Positions 25,931-34,810 of a stretch of 64,000 nt of DNA are shown in pieces. Each line of letters begins with the position of its first letter. Positions within the stretch are counted from its first letter, which is position 1. The stretch is from CAZOWM01 sp964583615 (GTDB taxonomy: Bacteria; Spirochaetota; B62-G9; DRHN01). The notes beneath the pieces are model-generated. The model saw only the letters and a list, made by a program, of their open reading frames with translations, made no database searches and was not told where the DNA came from. The stretch lies in NCBI GenBank assembly GCA_964583615.1, contig CAZOWM010000015.1:1-64000 (forward strand). Reading direction: 5' to 3'. The position numbers and the translations under genes are program-made.

Positions 25931-27723
25931 AGTTCTTCTCCTTCCCACACGGGTTCTCTCCCTGCGATCGCTTTTCCATCTGCAAGTGCCGTATCCCAGC
26001 GAAAAATGGGTATGTAATCTTCGTCCTTTATCTTTGCATCATAAAGATGACGAAAATTTTTCAGTGTGGTTAAAATCGGGTTTGCCGCGGTCTGTCCCAA
26101 ACCGCACCGGCTCGTTGTTTTCACGGTGTTTCCCAGATCCTCCAGCTCAGCGAGTTCGTATTTCGTACCTCTTCCTTCCAGGACCTTATCGAGCTTCTTC
26201 AGAAGAAGAGTAGTGCCAACCCGGCAGGGAACACACCAGCCGCAGGATTCTTCAATGAAGAATTCGGTAAACTCCCTCACCACCTCCAGCATATCTCGCT
26301 GTGGACCGAACACGATCACGGAACCTCCTGTCGAGAGGTCTTCGAAACAGAGCCTTCTTCCGAAATCCTTGGGCGCGATGCAGTTTCCCGATGGTCCTCC
26401 CACCTGTACTGCCTGGGCGTCTTCCGCACCAACCTTCCGGAGCAGATCACTTATACTGATTCCGAACTCAAGTTCATACACCCCCGGTTTCGCGCAATCT
26501 CCGGACACGCTGAAGAGCTTTGTTCCTGTTGAATCCTTGGTTCCAAGCTTCGCAAACCAGTCCGCCCCTTTTTCAAGAATACGAGCGGCGCAGCAGTAGG
26601 TTTCCACATTGTTGACGCTGCTCGGTTGATCCATGTACCCTTTCGTTACAGGAAAGGGGGGCCTGTCTCTTGGTGCACCCCGCTTCCCTTCGAGCGACTC
26701 GATCAGTGATGATTCTTCTCCGCATATATACGCTCCCGCACCGAGCTGTATCCGAATATCGAAATCGAATCCTTCCTTGCCTCCGATATTCCTTCCAAGC
26801 AACCCGAGATGTCTGCGCCGCGCGAGGACCTGCTGCAGATAGCTGTAGAGGTACTGGTATTCAGCCCTCAGATAGAACAGCCCTTCGTGCGCACCCAGGG
26901 CATACCCTGCAATGGTCATACCCTCGAATACGAGATCCGGTGTCTCTGTGAGTATCACCCGGTCCTTGAATGTGCCGGGCTCACCCTCATCGGCGTTACA
27001 GATCACGTAATGATCAGTCCCTTTCGCCTTTCTGCAGAAGTTCCATTTCATGCCGGTCGGAAATCCTGCCCCCCCCCGCCCGCGCAGACGGGACTTCGTC
27101 ATCGTGTCTATCACTTCTTCAGGCGTCATGTTCAGCGCTTCCCGCAGGGCTGCGCCGTGATCCATTGGCGCAAAGATGACCGGACCCGGATTCCTGAGAT
27201 TCATATCGATCTGCGCATCGGGGCGTGTCGTGTCCTCATCCTGGGTTCCCAGTGATTCTCCCTTTCTGAGAGCTTTTACGATACCCGGAACATCCGCCGG
27301 AGTGACGTTCGTCATAACCCTGTGATTGACGAGGATCGCCGGCACCTGGTCACACATACCAATACAAGGAGTATACTCGAGCGTTATCTCTCCATCGCTG
27401 CTCGTACTTCCGAACGGAACGCCCACTTCCTTCTCAAATGCTTCTGCAACCTTGTCCATCCCGTGCATCTTGTCCACAACGCATGTGCTCAGCCGGACAA
27501 CGGACGAACCCCTCGGGGTTCTTGTTAAAAAAGAATAAAAACTCACCATGTCGATTACTTCCACGAATGGAATACCAAGGGCATCCGCAATCCTATGAGC
27601 GGACTCGTTTGAGATATGACCGTACAGGTTCTGCACCTCCCGAACGATGTCCATAAGGCGCTGGCGTTTGTTTCCAAAATTTTTGACGATTTTCTCTATA
27701 CTTATTGTATTGTTCTCTGTCAT
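25927..27723 (-). CDS. hoxF: Fused HoxE-HoxF diaphorase subunit
   Basis: This 598-residue protein joins a NuoE-like thioredoxin-fold domain (residues ~1-145) to a NuoF-like NADH/FMN domain (~165-598). The NuoF part has the NADH loop GRGGAGFPTGMKW, ICNADEGEPGTFKDR for FMN, GAGAYICGEESSLIESLEG, and the 4Fe-4S motif CGWCVPCRVGTTLL plus a later Cys. In the NuoE part I see only three of the usual four 2Fe-2S cysteines (STCVVDKM, then TPCIGMC); Met stands where the second is expected. The start at 27723 follows GAGGGGG. It heads the operon, 25-30 bases after a strong promoter. Confidence 0.92.
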   Translation of the reverse strand: MTENNTISIEKIVKNFGNKRQRLMDIVREVQNLYGHISNESAHRIADALGIPFVEVIDMVSFYSFLTRTPRGSSVVRLSTCVVDKMHGMDKVAEAFEKEVGVPFGSTSSDGEITLEYTPCIGMCDQVPAILVNHRVMTNVTPADVPGIVKALRKGESLGTQDEDTTRPDAQIDMNLRNPGPVIFAPMDHGAALREALNMTPEEVIDTMTKSRLRGRGGAGFPTGMKWNFCRKAKGTDHYVICNADEGEPGTFKDRVILTETPDLVFEGMTIAGYALGAHEGLFYLRAEYQYLYSYLQQVLARRRHLGLLGRNIGGKEGFDFDIRIQLGAGAYICGEESSLIESLEGKRGAPRDRPPFPVTKGYMDQPSSVNNVETYCCAARILEKGADWFAKLGTKDSTGTKLFSVSGDCAKPGVYELEFGISISDLLRKVGAEDAQAVQVGGPSGNCIAPKDFGRRLCFEDLSTGGSVIVFGPQRDMLEVVREFTEFFIEESCGWCVPCRVGTTLLLKKLDKVLEGRGTKYELAELEDLGNTVKTTSRCGLGQTAANPILTTLKNFRHLYDAKIKDEDYIPIFRWDTALADGKAIAGREPVWEGEEL

Positions 27724-27747
27724 ATCATCCCCCTCGTAGTGAGAAAC

Positions 27748-27776
27748 TGTATAACACAATAAAAAAAAAGTGTCAA
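27748..27776 (-). promoter_or_regulatory. Sigma70-type promoter of the hydrogenase operon
   Basis: TTGACA (27771-27776) is 17 bases from TATACA (27748-27753) on the minus strand. The spacer contains a T-rich run. No obvious operator is seen. Confidence 0.72.
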
Positions 27777-27845
27777 GAAAAAAACAATCTTCATCGATTT
27801 AAATCAATAATTCCAGTCGCAACGATCGGACAGGTACATCCCTTC

Positions 27846-28688
27846 TCATGCAGAGCTTTCAGATCCTTCAAAAGGCACGTAGAGTTCCACCGCTTCGGAA
27901 AACCCCGCTTCATTGTTGGACCGCACCGTGTCAAATACGGATTTCAGATCCTCCGGTGCATTTTTTACAACCACCCCTTTCTGCGCCCAGGCGAGGAGTT
28001 CGACATCGTTGTAGTCGTTTCCTATAGCGAGAACACGCGTTCGGTCGATACTGTGCAGACGCCCGATGGTATCTGAAGCCTCGGCCTTTGAGACCTGAGA
28101 AGGGAAGATCTCGATCCATGTGGAGCGGTGGTCGATCGGCGATGTGGTGCGGATAACCTTCAGGGGGAAAAGTTTTTTCGCATAAAACCCGTACCGGGTG
28201 CCGTTTTCCGACCACGGCTCAACTGCAAGGAGCTGGCATGCCTCTCTGTAAAGCGGATCACCAGGCTTTCGTGCTATTTTAAAATCTCTGTACAGCTCAA
28301 TGCGGCTGTAAAAATCCGGATTGTGTTTTCCGGAGCTGTGATAGAAAAAAAAGTGATTATTCGGAATCGGCTCATGAATCATGAAATCGGCATCCGACTC
28401 CATAAGCGCCAGTGCGGCTGTTTCCACCTCGTCAGGGAGGAGCGAATACATGCATACGATGCGTTTTGTCTCCCAGTCGACTATTCCCGCCCCCGAAGAG
28501 ATAATGAGATAGTCAATCGGGAAATCATCCGGAATCACGGTCCGTACGGAATAGAGCGATCGTCCCGTTGCGATTACTCTGAGCACTCCTTCGGCCCCAA
28601 GCCTCTGCAGGGTTTCGATGTCTGTCGCGCTGAATGTCCTGTCTCCCTGAAGAATTGTTCCATCCAGGTCACTTACGACCATACACAT
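27846..28688 (-). CDS. Cof-type HAD-family phosphatase
   Basis: This 280-residue Cof/IIB-class HAD phosphatase has the nucleophile motif SDLDGTILQ (residues 6-14), IATGRS near 41 and GNDYNDVELL near 217, where GN replaces the GD of the commoner GDxxND motif. The C-terminus runs on past the usual end by about ten residues. GAGAGG precedes the ATG. It lies upstream of the hydrogenase operon on the same strand but before that operon's own promoter. It is paralogous to the protein at 2002-2820, with low visible identity outside the motifs. Confidence 0.9.
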   Translation of the reverse strand: MCMVVSDLDGTILQGDRTFSATDIETLQRLGAEGVLRVIATGRSLYSVRTVIPDDFPIDYLIISSGAGIVDWETKRIVCMYSLLPDEVETAALALMESDADFMIHEPIPNNHFFFYHSSGKHNPDFYSRIELYRDFKIARKPGDPLYREACQLLAVEPWSENGTRYGFYAKKLFPLKVIRTTSPIDHRSTWIEIFPSQVSKAEASDTIGRLHSIDRTRVLAIGNDYNDVELLAWAQKGVVVKNAPEDLKSVFDTVRSNNEAGFSEAVELYVPFEGSESSA

Positions 28689-28806
28689 GTGCGAAAACCT
28701 CTCATTTTTATCACGTAAGCTCCGCCTGTATTATGTATACACCCGGTTTCCAAATCAGTAAAAAAAACCCTTTCTCGCCCATCCGATTTCATGTTTATTT
28801 TGTCCA

Positions 28807-28835
28807 TTGATTTCTCGATACCAGTATGGTAAAAA
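28807..28835 (+). promoter_or_regulatory. Possible promoter of the FGGY kinase gene
   Basis: TTGATT (28807-28812) and TAAAAA (28830-28835) are 17 bases apart, 35 bases before the ATG. The -10 match is poor. Confidence 0.35.
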
Positions 28836-28869
28836 TATAACGTGCATTATTGCCAGGGGGAGTAAAAAA

Positions 28870-30387
28870 ATGGGCGTAAGAAGAATATTTTCGGCAGATC
28901 TGGGCGCCTCAGGGGGAAAGTGTTTTGTCGGAACCTTCGATGAAGACGAGTTTTCGTTTCAGGAGACGCACCGATTTTCCCACGAGGGCGTCTGCTTCTT
29001 TATTCAGGACGGTTCCGGAAACGTCGCAGAACGAATGTACTGGGACGACACTCTCCTTTACCAGCATATATTCAAAGGCCTCTGCGCATACCGTCGTGAA
29101 ATCTCCGATACGCTCGACTCCATCGGAATTGACACGTGGGGTTGTGATGGAGCGTTCATCAGTGCCGACGGAGATATTCTGGGCAAGGTGTACTGCTACC
29201 GGGATCACCGCCTTGACGGAATGATCGAGGCCACGAGAAAAAAAATCGATGCGGAAAGGATATACGGCATAACAGGGATCCACTTCCAGCCCTTCAACAT
29301 CAGCAACCAGCTCCTCTGGTTCGTGCAGAACCGGAGCGATCTGCTCTCAAAGGTTTCCATGTTTCTTCCAATGCCGACATTGTTCTACTATTATCTCGGA
29401 AACGTGAAAAAGGTCGACTCTTCGTGGGCAAGCGTCACACAGCTCATGAATGCCCGGACAATGGAATGGAGTGATGAAATACTCGAAGCGCTCGGTTTTT
29501 CGAAGGCACTCCTGCCTGAAATCGTTCCGCCGGGCACGGTGATCGGGCATATCCACGAACGCCTCGCGGAAAAGGTGGGGTTGAACAGGGCACGGCTCGT
29601 GAGCGTTGGTTCTCACGATACGGCGAGCGCATACGCTGCGGCTCCTGTTGAAAACCCCGATGAGGCACTCATCATCAGCTCGGGAACGTGGTCTTTGGTG
29701 GGAAAACTCATTCCGGAGCCCATCACAAGCCCCCATACGATGGCGATGAACATAAGCAATGAGGGGGGGATCGGGAACATCCGCTTTCTGAAAAACTGCA
29801 TGGGTATGTGGATTGTTCAGGAACTTCGAAGAGTGTGGCGCATACGGGATGGAAAGGAAATGAGCTGGGAGGAAATCACCGGGCATGTGAAAAGGGCGCG
29901 CCCATTTCGCGTTTTCATTGATCCCGATGATCAGGGATTCTACAATCCACCCGACATGGAGGAGGCGATCGCAGAGTTCTACAAAAGAAGCGCTCAGCCT
30001 GTGCTCACCGATCGCGGGGCAATCCTCAGATCTGTGTACGAAAGCCTCGCCATGAAATACAGGGCAGTGAACGAACAGATCTCGAAGGCGTGTAAAAGGC
30101 CGACTTCCGTTATTCACATCGTTGGCGGAGGCTGTAAGAACGAGCTTCTAAACCAATTCACCGCAGATGCAACCGGACTGCCTGTGATTGCCGGACCGGA
30201 CGAGGCAACCGCAGTGGGGAACATCATGGTGCAGGCCATGGGGCTCGGAATCATCAAAGACCTCGGGAAGGCGACTCCGATGATAAGGGAGACGTTTTCC
30301 ATAAAGGAGTACGCCCCCCGCCACACAGCCACATGGCAGCGGGAGTACGAACGCTACACCCGGGCCGCAGGCTTTTGCGCGCGCTGA
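28870..30387 (+). CDS. rhaB: FGGY-family sugar kinase, rhamnulokinase-like
   Basis: This 505-residue carbohydrate kinase most resembles rhamnulokinase. The N-terminal phosphate-binding ADLGASGGK (residues ~8-16), GIDTWGCDGAFI near 83 and YCYRDHRLDG near 108 follow the RhaB pattern. The second ATPase domain shows SVGSHDTASAYAAAP near 241, SSGTWSLVG near 278 and IHIVGGGCKNELLNQ near 418. GGGGGAG before the ATG at 28870 sets the start. No rhamnose isomerase, aldolase or transporter is adjacent, so the sugar could be another deoxyketose. Confidence 0.85.
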   Translation: MGVRRIFSADLGASGGKCFVGTFDEDEFSFQETHRFSHEGVCFFIQDGSGNVAERMYWDDTLLYQHIFKGLCAYRREISDTLDSIGIDTWGCDGAFISADGDILGKVYCYRDHRLDGMIEATRKKIDAERIYGITGIHFQPFNISNQLLWFVQNRSDLLSKVSMFLPMPTLFYYYLGNVKKVDSSWASVTQLMNARTMEWSDEILEALGFSKALLPEIVPPGTVIGHIHERLAEKVGLNRARLVSVGSHDTASAYAAAPVENPDEALIISSGTWSLVGKLIPEPITSPHTMAMNISNEGGIGNIRFLKNCMGMWIVQELRRVWRIRDGKEMSWEEITGHVKRARPFRVFIDPDDQGFYNPPDMEEAIAEFYKRSAQPVLTDRGAILRSVYESLAMKYRAVNEQISKACKRPTSVIHIVGGGCKNELLNQFTADATGLPVIAGPDEATAVGNIMVQAMGLGIIKDLGKATPMIRETFSIKEYAPRHTATWQREYERYTRAAGFCAR

Positions 30388-30566
30388 AGACTGTGCGCCA
30401 CTCTAAAAGTAATCGGCAAGACCAAAAAACCGTATGTGCCTCTTGTATTTTGTTTCTGTAAGACTCCTCACCCCCATCTGCGTCCGGTTTGGAAAATGAA
30501 CGATTCAATTTTTCTTGTCATCTGAGGCTTTGAACCGCTATTTTTACAGCGTAGGTGGAGGAAATC

Positions 30567-31613
30567 ATGAGGACGATCGATCTGCGAAGAGATACAATAA
30601 CACTCCCCGACTCCAGAATGAAGAAAGCTGCGTTCGATGCACCGCTTGGAGACTCGGTGTACGGCGAAGACCTTTCGCAGAACGAACTCGAGGAGTGTGC
30701 CGCACGTGCGCTCGGGAAGGACGCGTCGGTCTACGTCCCGAGTGGAACAATGGGAAATCTTGTGGCCCTGCTCTCGCACACCGAACGAGGCGATGAAATC
30801 ATTCTCGAGGAAAACGCACATATTCGCACCTCGGAAACAGGTGGAGCCGCGTGTGTGGGTGGTCTGATGTTCAGGACCCTTTATGGTGAAGATGGTGCGC
30901 CAGACGCCAAAGATGTGGCGGGAGCGATACGCTCCGTAAATATCCACTACCCGAAAACAGCGCTCATATGCCTTGAAAACACTCATTACCGGTACGGCGG
31001 AATCGTTGTTCCCCTCGAAAAATTTCGATCCATTCGTGAAGTTTCAATGAAATTCGGCATCCCGGTTCATCTCGACGGCGCCAGAGTATTCAACGCAGCC
31101 GTGTACCTTGGGGTGCCTGTTACGGAAATTACTCGTCTGGTTGACACTGTCATGCTCTCCCTCTCAAAGGGACTCGGTGCACCGGTGGGATCGATTCTCG
31201 CAGGGCCGGTCTCCTTCATCGAGATGGCGAAACGATACAGAAAAATGCTCGGCGGAGGTATGCGGCAGACTGGCTGGCTGGCTGCCTGCGGAATCCTCGC
31301 TCTCTCCGAGGAGAACATCAGCCGGCTGAGAGAGGATCATGAAAATGCCTCTCTTCTTGCTCGCGGTCTCAATGAGATAAATGGCGCGTGCGTCGATGTT
31401 GAAAAGACACATACAAACTTCGTCCTGGCCCGATTCGAGGATTCGGGTTTCAGCGCGGAGCGCTTCGCGGAAAAGCTCTCAGCCAGAGGCATACTGATCA
31501 CTCCATCGAAGGCAAACACTTTCAGGTTTGTCACTTCAAAGGAAGTTTCACGGGAGGACATTCTCTTTACTCTGCAAATCATCGAAAAAGTATTACAGCA
31601 GCCTTCCCAGTAG
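30567..31613 (+). CDS. ltaE: L-threonine aldolase (low-specificity type)
   Basis: This 348-residue PLP enzyme of the beta-eliminating lyase / threonine aldolase family cleaves L-threonine or L-allo-threonine to glycine and acetaldehyde. N-terminal DLRRDTITLP, PSGTMGNL near 58, HLDGARVFNAA near 167 (Asp pairs with the PLP ring) and SLSKGLGAPVGS near 195 (Lys forms the Schiff base) are all present. GGAGG six bases before ATG 30567 sets the start. The upstream gap 30388-30566 holds no feature I can support. A hairpin follows the stop. Confidence 0.93.
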   Translation: MRTIDLRRDTITLPDSRMKKAAFDAPLGDSVYGEDLSQNELEECAARALGKDASVYVPSGTMGNLVALLSHTERGDEIILEENAHIRTSETGGAACVGGLMFRTLYGEDGAPDAKDVAGAIRSVNIHYPKTALICLENTHYRYGGIVVPLEKFRSIREVSMKFGIPVHLDGARVFNAAVYLGVPVTEITRLVDTVMLSLSKGLGAPVGSILAGPVSFIEMAKRYRKMLGGGMRQTGWLAACGILALSEENISRLREDHENASLLARGLNEINGACVDVEKTHTNFVLARFEDSGFSAERFAEKLSARGILITPSKANTFRFVTSKEVSREDILFTLQIIEKVLQQPSQ

Positions 31614-31624
31614 GGAACGGCTGC
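31598..31624 (+). terminator. Possible terminator hairpin after threonine aldolase
   Basis: GCAGCC...GGCTGC encloses an inner stem TTCCC-AGTA-GGGAA, overlapping the stop codon. No uninterrupted T-run follows, only a pyrimidine-rich stretch. Confidence 0.4.
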
Positions 31625-31699
31625 ACCTGTTCCCTTTCCTTTGACAGAGAAAACGGATTGGATTATGGTTTTAACTATGTTTTTTAGGGGTATTTGATC

Positions 31700-32788
31700 G
31701 TGCGAAACAAGAGTAAGTTAATCGTTGGGTTATTGTTTCTTCTCATCCCTTTTATTACGTTCTCCTGCAGGAGCACTCCGTCCGGCAGAGGATATTTTCA
31801 GGAGGAGCATTCCTACATAAACATAGAGGGGATTCCCACACCCGAGGACATGGTGCTCGACAAGTGGCACACGCCCCCGCGGGTACTCGTCTCTTCGGAA
31901 GGGAATACTTCAGGAACATCAAAGGGTGCAATCTATGTGGTGGACATTGACACGAATGTGTCAACAGAAATGATCAGGGAGGCTGAGCCCGAGAGCCTGG
32001 ACTTTCATCCTCTTGGGATCGATATCGTGCAGAACAAAGAGGGAACCACCCTCCTCTATGTTGTCACAAGAAAATCCGATACAAAGAACCCTTCTTATGC
32101 GGTTTTTTCCTACAATGTGATTTTCAACAGGCTCGTATTCGTCCAATCTTTTGAAGACCCTTTGCTCGTCTCACCAAATGACCTCACCGCAGATCCAGAC
32201 AGGGGTTTCTATGTAAGCAACGGGGTAAATACCCACGCCGGGCTTTTAAAGAGGATGTTCACTCCGAGCACTTCGAATGTTGTTTTCTGCGACGGAGAGG
32301 GCGAATGGTCCATTGCAGCAGAAGGATTCAAAACCGCAAATGGGCTCGCTCTCAGAAAAAAACACGTGTTCGTCGCGGATACGAAAAAGAACGCGGTGTA
32401 CCGTTTTACGAGACAGACAAACGGTACTCTCAGCGAAAAAACCCTTTTCGTGCAGATCCGGAACCCTGAAAATCTGACCCTTTCGGAAAACCGTCTTATC
32501 GTTGCAAGCAACCCGAAACCTTTTGCGTTCTTCCCCATACTGACATGCCAGAACAGGAGGACACCGACCTATATCTACAGCGCGCAGCTTGCAGACAGGA
32601 AGCTGAAACCTGTCTTCTTCGACGACGGAAGCCGTATCTCTGCTGCAACCGTTGGAGTGCGGTACAGAAATTCATTGTACGTCGGTCAGGTTCACGATCC
32701 TTTTGTTCTGAAGTTCACCGGTACGCTGGTGCTTACAAGGTCGACGATAAACGGCATCATCCATACCGCTTATGAGGACACTTTCTGA
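31700..32788 (+). CDS. Lipoprotein with SMP-30/arylesterase-like propeller
   Basis: This is a ~362-residue predicted lipoprotein: basic N-terminus, hydrophobic run and lipobox FITFSC with Cys near residue 23. The remainder has the repeated beta-strand pattern of a six-bladed propeller, including SPNDLTADPDRGFYVSNG near 155, TANGLALRKKHVFVADT near 205 and NPENLTLSENRLIVAS near 245. This resembles paraoxonase/arylesterase or gluconolactonase-like proteins. Metal-binding Asn/Asp positions are plausible but I cannot confirm activity. The start is uncertain: GTG 31700 has AGGGG at nine bases, while a TTG six bases earlier has poor spacing. Confidence 0.7.
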   Translation: MRNKSKLIVGLLFLLIPFITFSCRSTPSGRGYFQEEHSYINIEGIPTPEDMVLDKWHTPPRVLVSSEGNTSGTSKGAIYVVDIDTNVSTEMIREAEPESLDFHPLGIDIVQNKEGTTLLYVVTRKSDTKNPSYAVFSYNVIFNRLVFVQSFEDPLLVSPNDLTADPDRGFYVSNGVNTHAGLLKRMFTPSTSNVVFCDGEGEWSIAAEGFKTANGLALRKKHVFVADTKKNAVYRFTRQTNGTLSEKTLFVQIRNPENLTLSENRLIVASNPKPFAFFPILTCQNRRTPTYIYSAQLADRKLKPVFFDDGSRISAATVGVRYRNSLYVGQVHDPFVLKFTGTLVLTRSTINGIIHTAYEDTF

Positions 32789-32793
32789 GCATC

Positions 32794-32815
32794 AGGTGAA
32801 CACCGTTTTTCACCT
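32794..32815. repeat. Inverted repeat between convergent genes
   Basis: AGGTGAA (32794-32800) and TTCACCT (32809-32815) form a 7-bp stem between the propeller gene and the diguanylate cyclase stop. There is no T-run, so termination is only possible. Confidence 0.35.
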
Positions 32816-34077
32816 CAGTGCCTGAAAATCGGGCTGCCCTGCTGACGCCTCGTTTCTTTCCTGGACCCCGTGTACCGGGCGTGCACCTGATTGCGACCGT
32901 TGTTCTTTGCTGCGTAGAGTGCTTTATCTGCAGCTTCCACAACTTCTGAAAGCCGCTGTGATGTGTTTCTTCTGTGCGCCACACCGCATGAAACGGTCAC
33001 AGAAAGGGTTTTTCCCCTGTGTTTGAGCTTCATGCGTGCGACCTCGGACCGCACCCTCTCCATAATCGGGAGTATCTGTTTCGTCTGTTTTCCTGGGAAA
33101 AAAACCGCAATCTCCTCTCCGCCGTATCTGCACACAACCCCTTCAGGAACTGCTTCCCTCTGAACGACCTGTGCAATGGCAAAGAGCACCCGGTCACCCG
33201 CCTGATGCCCGTAAGAATCATTTATTCGTTTGAAATGGTCTATATCGATCATTGCGACACCGAATGGAGGTGAAGTGTTTAGGTTCGACTGTTCTTCAAG
33301 GATCCTGCCACAGAAACTCCGGTTGTAGATCTGAAGGAGCGGATCGTAGGAAACCCTGTGCTCCATGCGTGAGATCCAGTGAACGATTATCCCTCCCACG
33401 AGGTATGCAGGTGCACCTGCAAAGAGAGCATGCCGCAGATCTTCGAATCTGACCACTATAAGCGGACTCAACCAGGAAACGAGATAAAAAAGAGCGCATC
33501 CGCACAGAAGGCCTCCGAGATAAAATTCATTTTTTAAAAACGACACGCTCAAAAGAAAGATGACCAGCATCCAGAGTATTGTCCCCCATGCAGCGTAATG
33601 ATAGAAATCATTGAATGTAAAGATCTCTCCCCACTTTCCGAATACAGGGAAGATATTCACAGCGATGAGGAGACTGCCTTCGATGAGCAGAATACCGAGC
33701 GTTATTCGGCGGGTGGTGCGGTACTTCACGTAGGATGGCATCATGAAAACGAGCAGGAAATTGAAAAATATACAGAAGTGGAGCCATGCGAGCCGGTGCG
33801 AACTTTTTTCGCAAAACAAGGAGCACACAAGGTAAGCAACCCCAGAGAGACCGGTCAGATATCCGATGACGTAAACCTTCAGATTGTGCACGCGCGGATA
33901 GGAAAAATGCCCCGTGAAAAACGCAATGAGAGAGAAAAAGCCGCACAGGATGGGAAAAATCAATCCGTATATCGAGTGCGCAGGCTGCGAGCGATTTACG
34001 AGCACGTACACGCCGGTGATGTACAGCGGAGATAATAAAAAGATGACCGATCCCCAGCGTGTCCTCCTGCTCCGCAC
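32815..34077 (-). CDS. Membrane diguanylate cyclase (GGDEF)
   Basis: This 420-residue protein has six or seven predicted membrane segments in residues ~10-235, followed by a GGDEF domain (~250-405). The active-site loop is RYGGEEIAVFF, a functional GGEEI variant; IDIDHFKRINDSYGHQAGD upstream carries the metal- and substrate-binding residues. It should make cyclic di-GMP from GTP. I do not see an RxxD inhibitory site at the usual place. The start is GTG 34077 with GAGGA at six bases. It is divergent from the 161-residue protein at 34292. Confidence 0.93.
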   Translation of the reverse strand: MRSRRTRWGSVIFLLSPLYITGVYVLVNRSQPAHSIYGLIFPILCGFFSLIAFFTGHFSYPRVHNLKVYVIGYLTGLSGVAYLVCSLFCEKSSHRLAWLHFCIFFNFLLVFMMPSYVKYRTTRRITLGILLIEGSLLIAVNIFPVFGKWGEIFTFNDFYHYAAWGTILWMLVIFLLSVSFLKNEFYLGGLLCGCALFYLVSWLSPLIVVRFEDLRHALFAGAPAYLVGGIIVHWISRMEHRVSYDPLLQIYNRSFCGRILEEQSNLNTSPPFGVAMIDIDHFKRINDSYGHQAGDRVLFAIAQVVQREAVPEGVVCRYGGEEIAVFFPGKQTKQILPIMERVRSEVARMKLKHRGKTLSVTVSCGVAHRRNTSQRLSEVVEAADKALYAAKNNGRNQVHARYTGSRKETRRQQGSPIFRH

Positions 34078-34190
34078 CTTCTTTCCTCACAGTATCTGAA
34101 ACTGATCTTTCCCTAAAGCATAGAACAACTTTTTCCACTTTTCTAATAAATGACTCGTAATCAAATGAGACGAAAAAAAGAGTTTGGGTA

Positions 34191-34219
34191 TTTACTTTGA
34201 ATCTGAAAACTGCTATTAT
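34191..34219 (+). promoter_or_regulatory. Sigma70-type promoter
   Basis: TTTACT (34191-34196) and TATTAT (34214-34219) are 17 bases apart, about 70 bases upstream of the ATG at 34292. Confidence 0.5.
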
Positions 34220-34291
34220 TGCAGCGACAAATTTCACAAGGCTCAAAACGCGGCAGGGTGCGTGCGCATACCCTCTGTGGAGAAATACACC

Positions 34292-34777
34292 ATGAATTTC
34301 AAGGACAAAACAATCCATGACATCATTGAAAGATTGAAAAGCCAGTATCAGCTCTTTACCGGCAATCAGTTCATCAACTATTACCTGAATGAGTCGAACA
34401 TACCGAAAAATGACTGGATGGACATCGAAGACCTTATAAACTCCAACCGTTACTTCGAGGCGGAAGGCTACGATCTGGAAAAGCTCTACGAACAGATTCG
34501 CACCTTCTCCCTTTTCTTGACGAAAATCAAAGAGGAGGTTCTTTCAAAGATTACCCAGGACTCTAAAAGAAGAATGGCACAGCTCTCTTCAGACAACAGG
34601 GTTCTGTACAAGATGACCATTGACAACACACCCGGGAACCTGAAGATTTTCTACGACATTATCATTGAACTCTATCTCAATTTGAAAAAGATTGATCAGA
34701 AAGCCAACGGTGAGGACAATATGATCCTCGCCAGGCTGCCTTTTGCCGCTGACATTGAAAAAACCCTCAATCAGTGA
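34292..34777 (+). CDS. Conserved-looking helical protein of unknown function
   Basis: I do not recognise the family. The 161-residue soluble protein is predicted helical and charged, with no Cys, signal peptide or membrane segment. A helix-rich N-terminal part (KTIHDIIERLKSQYQLFTGN) is followed by EDLINSNRYFEAEGYDLEKL and a Leu/Ile-rich C-terminal helix near residue 125. GGAG precedes the ATG by nine bases. It lies between a diguanylate cyclase and a convergent REC-HD-GYP protein, which hints at a signalling role but proves none. Confidence 0.65.
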   Translation: MNFKDKTIHDIIERLKSQYQLFTGNQFINYYLNESNIPKNDWMDIEDLINSNRYFEAEGYDLEKLYEQIRTFSLFLTKIKEEVLSKITQDSKRRMAQLSSDNRVLYKMTIDNTPGNLKIFYDIIIELYLNLKKIDQKANGEDNMILARLPFAADIEKTLNQ

Positions 34778-34810
34778 CCGGTTTGCATGCCGCCGCCAGC
34801 CCGCTTCAAC

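Noticed and set aside
32815..34077. c-di-GMP inhibitory (I) site in the GGDEF protein
   Set aside because: The residues five positions before GGEEI do not give RxxD, so product inhibition by that site is not supported.
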